Positions 1 through 12,739 of a stretch of DNA of 64,000 bases are shown here, in pieces; within the stretch, counting starts at the first letter, position 1; each line of letters begins with the position of its first letter. A program made the translations under genes and the position numbers. The notes under the pieces are model-generated. The model was not told where the DNA came from. It was given only the letters and a program-made list of their open reading frames with translations, and did not search any database. The DNA is from Epiperipatus broadwayi. Lineage: Eukaryota > Onychophora > Udeonychophora > Euonychophora > Peripatidae. The DNA lies in the NCBI GenBank assembly GCA_028023455.1, contig JAQFVV010006197.1, positions 13,947,254 through 14,011,253 of the forward strand, given 5' to 3'.

Positions 1-508
1 ATTGTAAATAAATTGTGTAATAAAGCAGTTTTACAATGATTTATGCAATAGGAAAATTAAAGTACTTAGGTTAATAATAATAGTATAAATTTATTGAAAT
101 AAGCATTGACTCAATGAGGTGGAAAAAATAAAAATCATAACTTTAATTTACCAACTGTGATCTAATATCATATAATATATATTTTTTACAATTTATACAC
201 CCCTTCCTTTGATTGCAATTGGTAGATACAATATATATTTTAAATTATTAAAATATACAGTCATAAAATGGTTAATGACAAACTCTTTCTCACAATATAA
301 GAAAATAAAGTAAAAAAAAAGTCTTCATACTGTTATTTCTTTTAAAGACAATTATATCTCTTATATTGGTTAAATTATATCAAATAATAAGATTACATTA
401 ATTAAAATTATTAATAAAAAAGATTTTAATAAATATTTTATTATGAAAGTAATCATTATGCTTTTAACCTTTTATTAACAAGTGAAACTTATTTGTTGGA
501 CATAATTT
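1..508. other. AT-rich DNA, nothing recognised
   Basis: No coding pattern, tRNA-like box or repeat boundary is visible here. The sequence is low-complexity AT-rich DNA with short A and T runs. Confidence 0.6.
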
Positions 509-770
509 AAAGGAAAATTTTTATTAGCACCTGTCATCATATTTTAGCACATATATGACTTTAGATGAGATTTCTTTATTCAGCAATGTTTCCTTTGACA
601 TTTTTTGTTAGCATAACACAAACATAGGGATCCATAAAATAAAGGAATTTTTTTATTAGTGTCTGTTATCACATTTTAGCACACATGACTTCAGCTAAGA
701 TTCTTTTATTTAGTAATGTTTCCTTTTGGTACCTTTGCTAGCAAAACACAAATATGGGGATCTATAAGAA
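509..770 (+). repeat. 132-bp direct tandem duplication
   Basis: Two adjacent copies of about 132 bp (509-640 and 641-770) share the order aaaggaa, tttattag, gtcatcatattttagcac (second copy gttatcacattttagcac), gcaatgtttcctt (second copy gtaatgtttcctt), gctagca/gttagca and gggatc. Divergence is roughly 15 % by eye, so the duplication is not recent. No coding potential is evident. It could be two units of a longer satellite found elsewhere in the genome. Confidence 0.8.
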
Positions 771-1370
771 ATTTGAATCATTAGATGATATCCAATTATT
801 TCTCCTATTATTACAATCCCTAGTAAATTCAATGATCTTAGCTCCATGGCAGTCAGCATAGCAATTGCTGATATCCATTTTAATCATAAAGATACCAAAT
901 GAAGGGGGGGCTTTTATTATGCCATTCCAAGTGTTTGTTTTTACCTACAGTGCATCTTTATTTACTATAAGTCCAGGATCTGTTTATAAAAGTAAGGTAA
1001 AATGTGCACAGATTTTTCAGCAAAAGAATGTGTATTTTTCTTGCTGAAATTATTTCTGTAACTATGATGACACAAAAACACAGTCCTTTCCCTTTTTTAA
1101 ACACTGGGTTATGAACATGTGATTTTCTTTTTTTCAATCTTAATAAGGCATTGCCACCATTAGATGATAACTTAAATATTTCATTTTTAAATTGAATAAA
1201 TAAATAGTTCACTTATTTTAGATTTATTCAAAATAATAAAATATATTTTATTAAACATGTGACTTTTAATTGTTTTTTTATTTAGTTATTTATACACTAC
1301 AAGGAAACTATAGATGTATATATCACAGTCATTGAGAGCCAAACTACATATGTATTTAATTTATATGTTT
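771..1370. other. AT-rich DNA, nothing recognised
   Basis: Only short chance reading frames occur on either strand. No family match or repeat structure is visible. Confidence 0.55.
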
Positions 1371-1378
1371 TTATTTAT

Positions 1379-1572
<194 letters not shown>

Positions 1573-2678
1573 GTAATAGTAATAAAAAAAAAACTTATAG
1601 TTTCATATCTTTATTTTTCTTACATAAAATGGACTGCAAAATGAGAAACTTTGGTTTTCTCAAGCTCTGAATATCTTTTTTCTTCAACCATCTTTTTTTT
1701 TTTAAATAAAAATATAATAGCAGTTTCATTATCAGAAGTCCTGTTTTGTCCAGTTGTTTTAATATTTTTAAATTCATACTGACTTCAGAATCATTATTAT
1801 TTGCAGTTTTTTACTCATTTTATATTCTTGGATAAACTTCATACAAACATTGAAGTTTTCTGTCACAATACAATGTTTAAAACTTCATTGAATTGATATT
1901 TGTTTATTCATTTAAGAAAAGCACTCTAAGAATTCTTTTAAATTGTACAATTCATTATATGAGGTATTGTAGCATATGCAACTTTTGGAGGCAAAAAAAA
2001 GCAAATAAAAATACCCATTTCATTTCCATATAACCTGAAGAAATGTTATTAATAAATGATATTGCATATTCTAAATTGTAAAGTTTGAAAATTTATATTA
2101 AAAAAATATTTACTGCTACACTGTAAAATTCATTACAAATTTTAATATTTTTATGTTTTTTGTTTATTTGCATTTTTTTTTTGAGGTAGCCTATAATTGA
2201 AATAATGTATATTGATGCGGTGCATATCTTGTCTTCACTGAATAGTATAAAACTAAATTATTTTGAAAATAAAGAAGTGATGGAAATATGAAAATTATTT
2301 GAAGTTATCATTTGCTTGGATATAATTAAAGCAGGATAAAATAAGGAATTTTTAATATTATTTCTAATTTTACTAGTTTTTTTAACACTTCTATTATAAA
2401 ATAATCCTGTTAATTAATTCACATTTTCTTCATTTAATTTCTTAGAAAAATTTTATAAATAAAAATTAATATTAATTAATAATTTTTGTAATATGATTAA
2501 TAACATAAAAATTATAAAATGTAATGATGAAAGATTTCTAGGAAAATATAAAAACTTGAAGAATCTTGTAAAGTAATTAACAGAATTATTTTATAGAAGT
2601 ATTATTTGTCATGTTGAAGGAAGAGGTTAAAAAACTAGTTCTGGAAAACTAATGATATTTGAGCATTTATAGTTTAAC
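1573..2678. other. AT-rich DNA, nothing recognised
   Basis: No motif, conserved-looking frame or repeat beyond short A/T runs could be supported on either strand. Confidence 0.55.
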
Positions 2679-2813
2679 AGAAGTTAAATTTATATAAAAT
2701 GGAAAGAAGATAAATGTTTTAATATATTTTCGAAAATGAGTTGAAAATAACATCATTTTTGGAAATATTTTAAAACATTCATCTTCTATTTTATATAAAT
2801 TTAATTTCTTTTA
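2679..2813. repeat. Imperfect inverted repeat (foldback, about 130 bp)
   Basis: The left arm (about 2679-2741) and right arm (about 2749-2813) are reverse complements with few mismatches. The shared core is ttaaatttatataaaat followed by a purine stretch and aatgttttaa. The loop is only a few bases. It looks like a small palindromic MITE, or a hairpin produced by inverted duplication. It has no coding content. Confidence 0.75.
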
Positions 2814-2918
2814 AAGAAATATATATATAATTGATGTTATTCTCAATAATGTTGATTATTTTCTGTGTTCCTTATTGAAATGGAAATATATATAATATTA
2901 TAAAGTAAATTTTACATT

Positions 2919-3240
2919 TGATCACACACATGTTGAAAAGATAAACGATCACCAATACACGTATTTCGTGTTAAACCAGCATTTGTCATTTGGTCCAGAT
3001 TATCATCTCCACACATATATAAATCAATGCTCAGCTTATATTAAAATAGCCAATCTTCATACTTTAATGGACAGGCTTCAATTTTCAGCCATCCATTTCA
3101 TTGAAAATCTAATGATGGAACACTCAAAGCCCACATTGGTGCCAACCTTCTCATCCTACCCATGTTTACCATGAGATAACGTGGATAGTTGAGGGTCGTG
3201 TGAAAGTCTGAGTTCAAATCCCCTGTATATTACATATTAG
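2919..3240 (+). repeat. Partial copy of palindromic repeat with B-box-like end
   Basis: The first 120 bases (gatcacacacatgttgaaaa, then accaatacacgtatttcgtg) match the left half of the element at 3790-4350. The last 60 bases (tgtgaaagtctgagttcaaa) match its right end. The middle (attgaaaatctaatgatgg, cccacattggtgcca) matches its centre. The outer left arm is missing. The right end carries a tRNA B-box-like GAGTTCAAATCC. This copy appears older or deleted relative to the one downstream. Confidence 0.8.
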
Positions 3241-3789
3241 AGTGCAGGTATGAAAAAAACTTGTACTGTAAAAAAAAAATTCATATATTCAAAGTAAATT
3301 TTTGAAAATGGTTTTAGAATTTGTTTTTCTTATGTATTTTTTTTAGACTTTTGATAATAATTATATTTAAAAAAACTGAAATGTAAAAGATGATGTTTAA
3401 GAGGATTTAATAAGGATTCAGTAATAAAAATAATTAACTTTTTTTGAAGAAAAGAATGTGTTTTATTTTCATATTATAGTATAAATCTATTATTTTTGAA
3501 AAGAAAAAAATGTTGAAAGTATGAAGAAATTATTATAAATAAAAATAATAATGTTTTATTTTTTGACTCAAAGTGCTACCCACTAGGCATAAACACACGT
3601 GTGTTATGCACACTGTAATCATGTGCGAATTCATATATCCAGACACCTATATGTAAACTAAAATATATAATATAGCTTAATTGTTAAATGAGTTTAGTAT
3701 TTGTCATGGACTTGGTACCCGGTGTCATAAATTTAGGATACTACTTTATACATTGTACAGGCTTACACATGCATATATAAATGTAATAT
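3241..3789. other. AT-rich spacer between two palindromic repeats
   Basis: Nothing coding was recognised. A segment at 3738-3758 (ggatactactttatacat) is nearly repeated in direct orientation at 4346-4366, just outside the next element. It may be a diverged flanking duplication. Confidence 0.45.
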
Positions 3790-4350
3790 ATGCAGGATTC
3801 GAACTCAGACTTTCACACGACCCACAACTATCAGTGCCATCTTATATTGCTGACCCACCTGATCACACACATGTTGAAAAGATAAATAATCATCAATATA
3901 CATATTTCGTGCTAAACCAGCACTCATCAATTGGTCCAGATTACCATCTCCACACATATATACAATCAGTACTCAGCTTTATATTAAGGTAGCCCAATGG
4001 ACAGACTTCAAGCTACTTCAACCCACAACTCTCCAGAGCCTTCCATATCATTGAAAATCTGATGATGGAATGGTCAAAGCCCACATTAGTGCCAAGGTTG
4101 TCATCCTACCCATGTTGACATTTAGTGATTTCTGACTGGTTGAAGAGTTGTGGGTTGGAGTAGTTTGCAGCCTGTCCATAGTATGAAAATTGGGCTATCT
4201 TAATATAAAGCTGAGTGCTGGTTTAGCACGAAATACGTGTATTGGTGATTATTTATCTTTTCAACATGTGTGTGATCAGGTGGGTCTGCAATATAAAATA
4301 GCACTGAGAGTTGTGGGTCATGTGAAAGTCTGAGTTCGAATTCCGGACAC
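3790..4350. repeat. Palindromic (foldback) element with tRNA B-box-like termini
   Basis: The left arm (about 3790-4030) and right arm (about 4130-4350) are inverted copies: gattcgaactcagactttca at 3796 is answered by tgaaagtctgagttcgaatt near 4325. Both arms contain acacatgttgaaaagataaa and gctaaaccagcac. The central part holds attgaaaatctgatgatgg. Read outward, each end has a tRNA-like T-arm (GAGTTCGAATCC-type) preceded by a possible A-box (TGGCACTGATAGTTG on the minus strand near 3835). No protein is encoded. It is either a non-autonomous DNA transposon or two head-to-head tRNA-like SINEs. Confidence 0.8.
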
Positions 4351-5102
4351 TACTTTATGTATTTTATCAGTTTTAATATACAGAAAAAGGTCTAAGAAAT
4401 TGAACTCAAATTGGTTATAAGTGGACAAGAATTAAGCGGCATTGTTCAGCAAAAACAAAATTAAAAAGTAATTGCATATACACTTCCGTCCTTAAGATTT
4501 TGGTTAACATTATAGAATCTCTTTGTATTTTTTATATAAATATAACGTTATACTGTTAATTATAACTAATGTATACATACAAATAATAGATTACGACCAT
4601 ATTTAGATTAATAATTGCTGGTGCTATTTTTTAAACATTTTGCTTATTTTACTCCCTCACCCGCAATTTTCTAATCAGAGAAAATAGATTTAAGTTGGCA
4701 TGAGCAGTCAAAAAGATAATTAGAATTATTTTTTCAGCAACAATTTGTCATCCAAAATATATGTCTCAGAGTAGCTTCCATTTGTGGAGGGGGGGGGGTA
4801 ACGAATATTACTTTGTAAAATTTTGTAATATTTAAAAGAGGAAAACAGCATTAGAATTTTTCTATTGTTGATAGGAAGAATAAATAAATAGTTCGTTTTT
4901 TTTTTATTTATGATTTTATTTTTTGCACTTGATTAAGGAAGTTGAATCAAATACAGATTGACTAGATGACCCAACTTATTAAGGATTAAAAAAAAACACT
5001 AAAGGTTGGAAAAAAAATCTGTCATCATGCTGAAGCATTGTTTTAACAATGAATGTAAAAAAAGAAGACTTGGGTTAAGCTGCTTCATCTGATTTTAAAA
5101 AG
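4351..5102. other. AT-rich DNA, nothing recognised
   Basis: There is a G run near 4790-4798 and assorted A/T runs, but nothing that supports a gene or repeat family. Confidence 0.55.
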
Positions 5103-5250
5103 CGCTAAAATATTTGCAAATCAAGCATTGGTGGTTGAAAGGTCAGCGACGGCTGCTTTACAAGCAGTTGTCCTGGGTTAGCGGGTTCGCCTCACGGCTG
5201 ATGATATGACACATGGAAAAAAAAAAAACAAAAAACGCTAAAATATTTGC
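5103..5250 (+). mobile_element. Minimal tRNA-derived SINE with 15-bp target-site duplication
   Basis: The target-site duplication cgctaaaatatttgc is present at 5103-5117 and again at 5236-5250. Between them lies a tRNA-like body starting caagcattggtggttgaaag (A-box region), with an anticodon-arm-like segment near ctgctttacaagcag, a long variable-arm-like stretch, a B-box at gcgggttcgcctcac, a short trailer gatatgacacatgg and an A-rich tail. Class II (Leu/Ser-like) tRNA ancestry is suggested by the TGGCCGAGTGGTCAGCG-type A-box seen across copies. No extra SINE body or LINE-like tail is present. Confidence 0.9.
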
Positions 5251-8200
5251 TGCAGGATACGTTCATTAATACTTTTCTTTTAAATATTAATATACAGTAT
5301 ATTCTTCTTCAATTATGAATAGCAGTCTGTAGGTAAAGGCATTTTAAACATTCCTTCATAAATTTTAATTATATTTCCCCTTCCCATTGTGTATTTTTCT
5401 GATATAGGTTGTATTTATGGTTCATTTTATCATATACGATCTCATTTCATGAATAAAGACATTGAAAAAAAATCAAATGACCCCCAATTCATATTTCATG
5501 CTAAAGCAGCACTCATCTAGTTACAAACTCTAACATGACTTTATTATACTGCCTCAATAATTATCAATATCAAATTTGAAACTGACAAACTTACTGCACA
5601 CACAATTATGTCTCCATTCTCTCCAAATAATTAATTATCTTAATGATTATTATTAACTAGTTTTTAGGCTATATTCATTTTTAATTAAAATTTAAAATTT
5701 ATATTTGGATTAGAAATATGATAATTTCTAGCCTAAAAATGATTAATAATATTTATTAAGATATTTATCCGGGAGAATGCCTTTTAGCTGTGTGATAATA
5801 AATTTGATATCTTCACAATAAATTGTAATATATAACCAGGCCGATAATGAAATGTAGATCTTTGAAAATGTTTTTGTAGCTTTTTCATAAATAAAATTGC
5901 TTGTTAATAATATAATTATTTATTTTAGTTTAAAGATGGAGTAGTTGTATTGTTTGTTTTATATAATGTATTGATTTTATTACGTATTATTTAGCAACTA
6001 AGTTTAAAATCTTGCTTAGATGTACTTAAATGTCTTGCCTGGTTAATTATTTATGTATTTCAAATCAATTTGTACAATTTTAATGTAGTATTCTTGTTTG
6101 CTTTTAAAATTGATTAGTTTTTCTGGTTATTTCCATTTTGGAGGATTGTTTTTTGAGAGATCTGTACATTATTTAGGACTGTTTAAAATTTATATTGGAG
6201 ATGAAATAGATATATCCAGAGAAACAATTATTAAATTTTTATGATTCAAATACCTTGCTAAGAATGTAATTTTTTATTTCAGTTTAAATATATAGATATT
6301 GCACTGTTTACATTATTATATTTATGAAATTAATTTATTTGATTTATTCACTTCAATGCAATGGTAGAGTGGAGACTTCAAAGTTAAACATTTATATCGA
6401 TTCTCAATCAAATGACTGGAATTGTTGTTATCCAAATTTGACTCTAGAGATAATCTTCTGGCTAATCCTCATATGATTATTACTATTAAAATGCAACTGA
6501 AGTAGTTTATTATTTTTAAAACTTAAAACGTCAGGACAATTAGCAAAAGTTTTTAGTTACTGAAACTAATACTGTACTTTGCGCCTGTGACCCAAAAATA
6601 TTCATTTAACTGATATTTTTATCGGAATTTTTATATTCTGCAGTAACAACTATTCAGAAATGAGTCTGGCCATTCTATCTTAAGAAAAAATATGTTAAAA
6701 AGACAAAATGAAATATTGCAAATGAGTTCTGCAATTGATTATATAAATCAATGGAATTTAACAGCTACTGATCTATATAAATGTGTGGACAAATCCAGAT
6801 CTTGACCCACGTGGTTAAAATGACTGTTGAATATATGGTTATAGTAGCAGAATTGAAAGATTTAAAACCCACTAGTAAATCTATCTCCTGTGAAATATAT
6901 AAAGGTTCCTTTGTGATATATCATTTAGCTAAGCTGGCTAAAAAAAAAAAATCTATACATTAAATAAATAAATACAAATCAAACCGTGAAACACATATTA
7001 TGTTTACTTGTGGAACAATGTTGGTTTACTAGACTTTTTAATTTATATTTTGTGATGCTGTTTTTTACTTCTTCTGCAAAAAATGCACTTCTTCCTAATT
7101 ATAGCTCTCCCTTGTAATCTATCTCAGGTTTTATCTTCTAATGGAAACAATATTGATCTTTTTAGATTGTCTTTGAATTCTTTTGTGAAGTATTTTTATA
7201 CTAATATTGAACATATTTATTTCATTCTTTATAAATTTACTTTACAAATAGAAATTTACTTTCATTTAATACTAGGCTATTATATTTTTTACTAAAATAT
7301 ATTTCTTTGGATAATGCATTGGTGCAGAGTTTAGTGACATCAAAAAAATAAATCGCATATTATAATGGTTGCACAGCATTTACTTGTATATATACACATG
7401 TGTATATGTTTGAATATGCAGATAATATCAAGATAGATAAAATTTAGTTTGTCATTCTTTTTTATTTCTGTAACACAGACATTTATATATAGAAGCAACT
7501 GGAATGAGTTTGAAATATTCCATTCAATAATATTATTTAGTTAATATTTAGTTTTATAGGGTTTTTAAACCAGGATCCTAGTGAAGATTTTTGAGAATAC
7601 CATGACAGCAAAGGAAATGAATGCCTGTGTATTTGATTAGATTAGGCTTAGAAAGGATGTTTTGAATAAAAAAGAGCATGATAAGCAATGATATAGATGG
7701 TTTTCATCATCATAATAATGAGTGTTTTAGCATGCTTTATGAGTAATATCTTCTTTGTTTCATTATAATTATTTTTTGGAGAGATCTTTCCTCTGCAATA
7801 GATTGTCTATCAGGTTGATTTTAACCAATTATAAATCATGTAGCAATGATTTAGCCAGTGACATCATAGTATCCTTCTGATTTAGATTATTCCTTTATAA
7901 AATATACAGACATTTTAATGAGACCAAGTATATCTTATGGAATAGACTTTTTTTCCAGACAACACTGTCATTTTCTAACATATATATTGTAATGGATTGA
8001 AAATCAATGTAATATAAATTCAAATATGAATTGGTTAATAAAATGAAATATATTTAAAGATGATGATCAAATTTAATCTTAGCACTGAAGGTTAAGTATA
8101 ATGATTCCAAAAGTATCTTTAGACACTAATCCCTATTAAATAGAATGATTATTTCTGAATATTTTACTATTGCCAGTCATCATTATTTTAATATAGTTCT

Positions 8201-10430
8201 GTTATACCTGCATGTCATCCATTAGATTACATGACTTCCAGATTTTGATGTCATAGTTTGGAATGAGTTTGAAAAGCAAAAACAAAACAAATTGGTAAAT
8301 AAAAATATATAATTTAACCATTTATTTACCCTAAATAAATAAAATACAATATCATTGATTATATATTCACAACTATCACAATATAAAAGAAGGTAAATAA
8401 TATAAAAAAATACAAAATATTGAATTGAATAAACATAAACCTTATACTTAAGACCTCATAGATGAAGAAAGATTTACCAGATAGTAAAATATTTTAAATC
8501 TTGGGGTTTGTAATGAATGTAAGCTATATATATATAGCACATTTTTAATGATAGTCTTTATCGATCTAGTCCTGATTGTGATTATCCTCTTCAGGTACTG
8601 GTAATGGTATGCAATATAGATAACTCCAACTAGGTAGATATATGGTAGGTAGGTCTTACACCAGAGTCCTTTCCATATGTCATCCTTTTTTGTTTAAACA
8701 AGTATCATTGCATTTTATGCAACTTCCATGTTCATATCTGGATACAACTGCATAATTCCAGGTTATTTGACTGAGGTGTCTTCTGTTCTTTAGTCAGTCA
8801 TGTTAAATTATCTTTTTTAGCTATAATTATTGAGATGAATGGAGTACTGAAAAATATTTGTTTAAACAGCAAGGTAAAACTAGTTGAAACTATTCTGAGG
8901 GAAACTATTTTAGCTAATGACTTTTCTTCCTGGAATCAATTTGCGCTGCTTTTTTCTTAATTCAGGATTAGAGCAATGTTGTTGTTTCCGACCTATTTAT
9001 ACCTTTTGTCTTCACAAGTTTTTACACTTAACCCATAATAAGTCTGTATTAATTTTATCAGAATGGTTTTTTTAAACATTACCTGATTAAATTTTTTTTT
9101 TCATATGTTTTTTTATAAATACTTTCTGCATTCATTTAATTATTTTATAAATGCCTATAAAATAGTTTTTCTTATTACTGGTTAGAAAGAAAGAGAAATA
9201 AAATAAAACATGTCATAATCATACTCTAAAATTTATTCTATAACTTTTTCAAGTGTACTGATTTATAATTTTTAATAATGTATTTAGATTTATCATTGAA
9301 TTTAGTACAAGAAAAAGACAAATTATTTTTTTAAACCTAAATATGGTATATTTTTGCAATTCAAATTCATTTGTGTGCATTAAAGCATAACTAAAGTAAC
9401 TAGTTTCTCTTTCTTCTCCTACATTGCACTGGTCGTCACTCTATTAATTATGACCTAATGAAATAATTTTTTTATTCAAGTTATTTCTTAGTGTCATTGG
9501 CTTTATAGACTGATTTTCTTTTAATTTCTTAAATCAATGCAATTTCTGTTACACATATATTTAGTACGTACACATACACAGACAATAATATCAAATTTTA
9601 CTAATTAATCTATTAGAGCCTTTAATTAAATCTGTCTTTATTAATTTCTTGACAATACAATTTTGTAATATAACTAATTCAAGCTGCAATCAAACTGCTA
9701 CAATATATGTATATATCATAAAAAAACAGTCAACACGTTGACAATTCCAATATCAATAACAATCAATAATTTCAAACTGTTGTCAAGGCAATCTCCTTTT
9801 AACAATATATATATATATAAGATTTCCTTTTAGTAAGCATATGATGTTCAAGTGTTAATTTAATAAGTTAAGCATACATTTACTGTTGAGGATTAGCCCA
9901 GACATCTAAATTTAGCTTTTAAGTCTGGTACTTTATCAAAACTTCATCCAAGATGATGATTTTGCAATCACCAAATATTAGTTTATAAAACGCGATAGTA
10001 GTATTGCGAATCTTCCAGACTTTCACAGTTAAAAATAATATTGACTTTCCATGAACAATTTTTAACCAATGAGCAAGTAATTGATATCCTCTTGAGTTAT
10101 CTTGCAGAAAACTTGAGGTTTTTTATCTATGAAGAATAATATTTTATTTTCTGGATATTATTGAAATATAATTTATATCTTGATGGAAATGTTAGCCCTG
10201 AACCAATTTCACTGACATTATTCTAAATTTATAATTTGTAGTGGAGCATTTCTAAAAAAGGAAAAAAAATTAATAAGGAGAAATATAATGAAAATTTCTA
10301 ATTATGCATTGACATTAAAAAAAAAAAAATTTAGTAAAAGAAGATATAGTGAGTATTAAGTAACAACAGAGATTTTATATGAGTAATAATAGTTATGTTT
10401 AAACAATAGTTTTGCAACATGGCTGCAAAA
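5251..10430. other. About 5.2 kb AT-rich DNA without recognisable genes
   Basis: Only scattered short frames (up to about 70 codons) occur, rich in F, I, K, L, N and Y codons, as expected from base composition. A segment at 9762-9806 (caatcaataat, gtcaaggcaatctccttttaa) weakly resembles the 342-bp repeat at 41732-42755. No exon, tRNA or element boundary could be supported. Confidence 0.5.
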
Positions 10431-12171
10431 AGTAGTTTGCTATTAATTGAAAGAAGGCCCTTTAATTCCTCTTTGAAGCCTTAAAGGAATAGAGTAGGCA
10501 AATTTTTAATGTTCACTCCATACACATTATTGTCATTGTAGCTGTTATTATTTTATGATTATTAATATAATATCAATAATTATGCACTTATAACGCTCGT
10601 TAAAGAAGTTATATATATTATTAAATTTATTTAAAGCTTAGCACTTTCAAAGCTCTATGGCTTCATAATCATATAATAAATCATCATGGGTAGGCTGTTC
10701 AATTATTTATCTTGGAGTTTAAGAGCAAGAAACATCATAGTCATTCTTTTCAATTGCCCTTTAGTTCTTAATTCAAAATATTAGTTGAGTTTTCTTGTAA
10801 GCAGGAAAAATGTTTATGTGAATATATATATAATCATGACAGGCAAAATTAAATTATGGTCTTTATTCCCAGAAGCTGTAAAATCACAAGCCAAAGCAAT
10901 AGTTAGTAGCTGAAAAAGGAGGCGGCTCTGAATATTCTAATTGCAAACCCAGACTGTATATGATGACAATCTTTTATTTAGGTACTTACAAGAACAGATT
11001 ACTTTCAATGCAAAGAAAGATGGGAAGAACTGTCTAATATTAAATGGGACATTATGGAACTTTGTGAAGTTAAAAAAAAAGATAAAGAGCCAATTAATTT
11101 TAAAAAGTAGATACCTACTTTATTGCAAAGGCACAAATACTGAAATACAAATGAAATGGAATTTATTATGTGTAAAAATAAGATAAATAATGTTGTGGAA
11201 CTTGATGATATGTGAGATACAGTGGCAAGAATAGTTATTCAAATTAATGGAAGATACCGTATGCAAATAATTCAGCTTTATGCCCAAGACATTTTTATTG
11301 TGATGAAGAAATTGAGGATTTGTGTATGAATACACAAGATATTTTTATCAGAATTTAATTCTAAAATTGATAAATTATTCAAAGATAAAAGTTCTGTGGG
11401 TAAATTTGATTATGATGATAGAAGTGAGAGAGGATGCATACTTATGAAGTTCATAGAAAAACAAAGCTATATTTTATGTTTTTTTTTTTGAGCAAAATGA
11501 TAAACAGAAATAAACATGGAAAATGAAAATACAACAGAATTGGATTATGTTTTCCCTAAAAGAAAATATGTATTTTAAGATTATAATGATTTTAATAGAT
11601 TCAACATATATCAATTAATGAGATGTAATGCAAAACTAAAGAGATAAAAATTATTAAGAAAAACATTATTAACAGTTAATATCCTTCAGAATTATTCCAA
11701 TAAATAAATGTAAATTAGAATTTAAAAATTATTTTAAAATATTAACAGATCTTGAAGATAATGCTGATTTGAATGGAGTTAGTAAGAAAATAATTGATAC
11801 AATATTATGAATTGCAAGAAAGATAGATGGTATAAAAAAGTGTAATTTACTAGTAAATTTTCTACTGAGACAAGAAAATGTATTAAAAAAAGAAGGAATA
11901 GGAAAGTTTATAAAAATAATCCAATAAGAATTGAATATTTAGTTTTGTAAAATGGTACCAAAACAGTTAATAATGATATAAGAAAATATAATTTGACAAG
12001 AGACTGTAAAAAAACATAGAAAGTGACTACATGTAAGATAGAAAGATAATAAGAAGTTTGCTAATCATTGTATTATGGAGAATAGAGACAAGGGACTGAA
12101 GAAACTCAATTAAATTTGGAGAAACTTTCAGTCTGCAGTGGATCAATAATGGTTGAAAATGATAATGATGA
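10431..12171 (+). mobile_element. RTE-type LINE copy A, internally deleted
   Basis: This copy aligns with copy B (23015-26245) from its 5' untranslated start (gtttgctattaa..., gaccctttgattcc-like) through the endonuclease region. The homology then jumps, near 11990-12005, from the segment equivalent to about 24575 in copy B to the segment equivalent to about 26070, so roughly 1.5 kb including the whole reverse transcriptase is missing. The 3' end is retained (ctgcagtggatcaataatgg) with a short (GAT/AAT)n tail. Many stops and frameshifts break the endonuclease. It is non-coding now; whether it was mobilised after the deletion is unknown. Confidence 0.88.
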
Positions 12172-12314
12172 ATATTTCATTTCAGTGTGGTATAAAATCT
12201 GATATTCTTCTATTAATTTAATGATTGTTTAGGCAATAATAAAACACATTTGTTAAAAACTTGTTTTTAAAAACACAAACATATTTTAGTAGTAATTATA
12301 TATTATACTACGTA
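12172..12314. other. Short AT-rich spacer
   Basis: Nothing recognisable lies between the RTE tail and the next repeat. Confidence 0.5.
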
Positions 12315-12533
12315 TTTAGAAAAATCCAAACTTTATTTAAACTTTCCAAATACATTTAACTGTCAGTAATAGCACACACATTATTATATAAAACCAATAC
12401 TTTGATTGCTGTATTGAAGTACTAATATGGGAATCAAAGCTGGATTTTTAGATTAGTGAATATTGAATTTAGGAGAACCCTAACCAATTGAACTATTCTG
12501 ACAAAGGCAATAGTCAGTAGAAATTTCATATAA
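12315..12533 (-). repeat. tRNA-like/hammerhead-like repeat, copy 1 (antisense)
   Basis: This copy is homologous to 13697-13940 (opposite strand) and 33148-33402. Reading the minus strand, a leader (aaatttctactgactattgcc) is followed by a tRNA-like head, then a body ending actgacagttaaatgtatttg and a tail. The A- and B-boxes are more degraded here than in the 33 kb copy. It lies in inverted orientation to copy 2, with a Penelope-type relic between them. It may be a tRNA-derived SINE or the tail (pseudo-LTR) of that Penelope element. Confidence 0.75.
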
Positions 12534-12739
12534 TTGCCTATGAAGATTCTCCTGATTACTCCACTTTTTCCTATATGAAAGGGTAATTGGTGACTTTTAG
12601 ACATTATGCATTATCACATTAGACTAATTTATGAGGTTATTTGCCATTATCATGTGAACAGCTTCTTTGAATTTACATTTTTGTACTTTTCCCTCACTAT
12701 TTTTTGTATTTTTCCAATCAAATGTATGTTTATTGTTAT

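Noticed and set aside
5118-5235. Functional tRNA gene
   Set aside because: tRNA-like boxes are present, but the copy has a poly-A tail, a target-site duplication and sibling copies, so it is a SINE, not a host tRNA gene.
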